Assembly: GCA_021808875.1 (NCBI GenBank)
Contig: JAKBAU010000197.1
Span: 1 to 6,888, forward strand
Direction of reading: 5' to 3'
Length of the DNA: 6,888 nucleotides
From: Pseudomonadota bacterium
Lineage (GTDB): Bacteria > Pseudomonadota > Alphaproteobacteria > Micropepsales > Micropepsaceae
A model generated the notes under the pieces. The model searched no databases and had not been told where the DNA came from. It saw only the letters and a list, made by a program, of their open reading frames with translations. Below, piece after piece: positions 6,207-6,888 of this stretch (position 1 is the stretch's first letter; each line of letters begins with the position of its first letter). Both the position numbers and the translations under genes were made by a program.

Positions 6207-6888
6207 CTACCACATAAGGGCGGCCATAGCGCCGACGGCGTGCGCCTTGGCGTCGGCGAACAGGCGCGCCAGATTACGTTCATTCAGCACACCAAGGTCC
6301 TCGCCATGAACCCCGTCGGCGATGAAGAGGACGTCAACGCCTGCCCGATTAGCACCCGCAACATCGGTCTTCAGTCCATCGCCAATCGCCAAGGGGCGCA
6401 GGATGGTGTGGCCGCCAAGGTCTGCCGCCAGGGCAAGTGCGGCATCATAGATCGGCCGGTGTGGCTTACCGTAATAGGTGACCTCCCCGCCCAATTCCTC
6501 ATAGAGAGCCGCCAGCGCCCCGGCGCAATAGACGAGTTGGGCACCCCGCTGCACCTTGAGATCGGGATTGGCACAGATGAAACCCAGGCCTGCCTCAGCC
6601 GCCAGACTTAGCAGCGCGCGGTAGTCCTCCGGCGTTTCATGTTCGTCGTCGTAAAGACCAGTGCAAAGAATAACGTCCGCCTCGCGCACATCGCAGAGCG
6701 TGACATCAAGTCCCGCGAATACGCCCTGATCACGCTCGGGACCAAGATGGAAGAGCCGCACGGGGCCCCCGCCCCGCCAACGCTCCAGCGCCTGACGGGC
6801 TGCCATGCCGGAGGTCAAAATCGCATCATAGCAATCGGCAGGAACGCCAACCCGAGCGAACTGCTGCCGGAGGTCCGACGCTGGCCGC
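6207..6888 (-). CDS. TIGR01459-type HAD-IIA family hydrolase, C-terminal part
   Basis: The last 226 codons of a gene whose start is beyond the right edge are visible; the frame is open to the boundary, with codons beginning at 6887. An in-frame TTG at 6818 is internal, because family-like sequence (GVPADCYDAILTSG, visible residues 14-27) continues upstream of it. That block holds HAD motif II (TSG). YYGKPHRPIYDAAL (138-151) holds the motif III lysine (141), and AIGDGLKTDVAGANRAGVD (167-185) holds the motif IV acidic residues Asp170 and Asp174. The region between is the C2-type cap of subclass IIA. The nucleophile motif DxD is off-window. Subclass IIA enzymes (NagD and relatives) dephosphorylate small phosphate esters or nucleotides; the substrate of this alphaproteobacterial subgroup is not known to me. 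It would be the upstream partner of the MaoC and ribF genes. FMN or a riboflavin precursor as substrate is a tempting guess from position only. Confidence 0.93.
   Translation of the reverse strand, partial: RPASDLRQQFARVGVPADCYDAILTSGMAARQALERWRGGGPVRLFHLGPERDQGVFAGLDVTLCDVREADVILCTGLYDDEHETPEDYRALLSLAAEAGLGFICANPDLKVQRGAQLVYCAGALAALYEELGGEVTYYGKPHRPIYDAALALAADLGGHTILRPLAIGDGLKTDVAGANRAGVDVLFIADGVHGEDLGVLNERNLARLFADAKAHAVGAMAALMW

Noticed and set aside
6207..6818. Treating the TTG at 6818 as the true start of the HAD gene
   Set aside because: Family-like sequence continues in frame upstream to the window edge, and a 203-residue product would lack the DxD nucleophile motif and HAD motif II region. 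The gene is simply cut by the window.

Overview
The window looks like a piece of a GC-rich alphaproteobacterial chromosome. The strongest reason is the gene order ribF - ileS - lspA - DUF3035 lipoprotein - M16 peptidase-like protein, a housekeeping arrangement characteristic of Alphaproteobacteria. The isoleucyl-tRNA synthetase (IleRS) and the HAD-IIA phosphatase also resemble that class. I cannot name the order or genus with confidence; relatives of Rhodospirillales or Rhizomicrobium are a guess. I see no mobile element, rRNA, tRNA or CRISPR array.

All seven genes lie on the minus strand and are transcribed from high to low coordinates. Going downstream they are: (1) the C-terminal part of a TIGR01459-type HAD-IIA phosphatase, whose start lies beyond the right edge; (2) a small MaoC-type hydratase; (3) ribF, the bifunctional riboflavin kinase/FAD synthetase; (4) a spacer of about 180 nt; (5) ileS; (6) lspA, overlapping ileS by 4 nt; (7) a DUF3035 lipoprotein, starting one base after the lspA stop; (8) the N-terminal 192 codons of an M16-family protein, overlapping the lipoprotein gene by 14 nt and running off the left edge.

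The genes fall into two tightly packed blocks. The right block (HAD phosphatase, MaoC, ribF) is metabolic. The left block (ileS, lspA, DUF3035, M16) joins translation to cell-envelope maturation. LspA is the signal peptidase for lipoproteins, and the next gene encodes a predicted lipoprotein that would be its substrate.

Two features stand out. The M16 protein lacks the zinc site that defines the family: HxxEH reads NFLEK, and the distal glutamate appears to be aspartate, so it looks like a pseudo-peptidase, perhaps partnered with an active M16 subunit beyond the left edge. IleRS has HSGT where the class I HIGH signature belongs, while its KMSKS motif, editing site and zinc fingers are intact. 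The remainder is ordinary conserved chromosome, and I found no evidence of a wholly new system.
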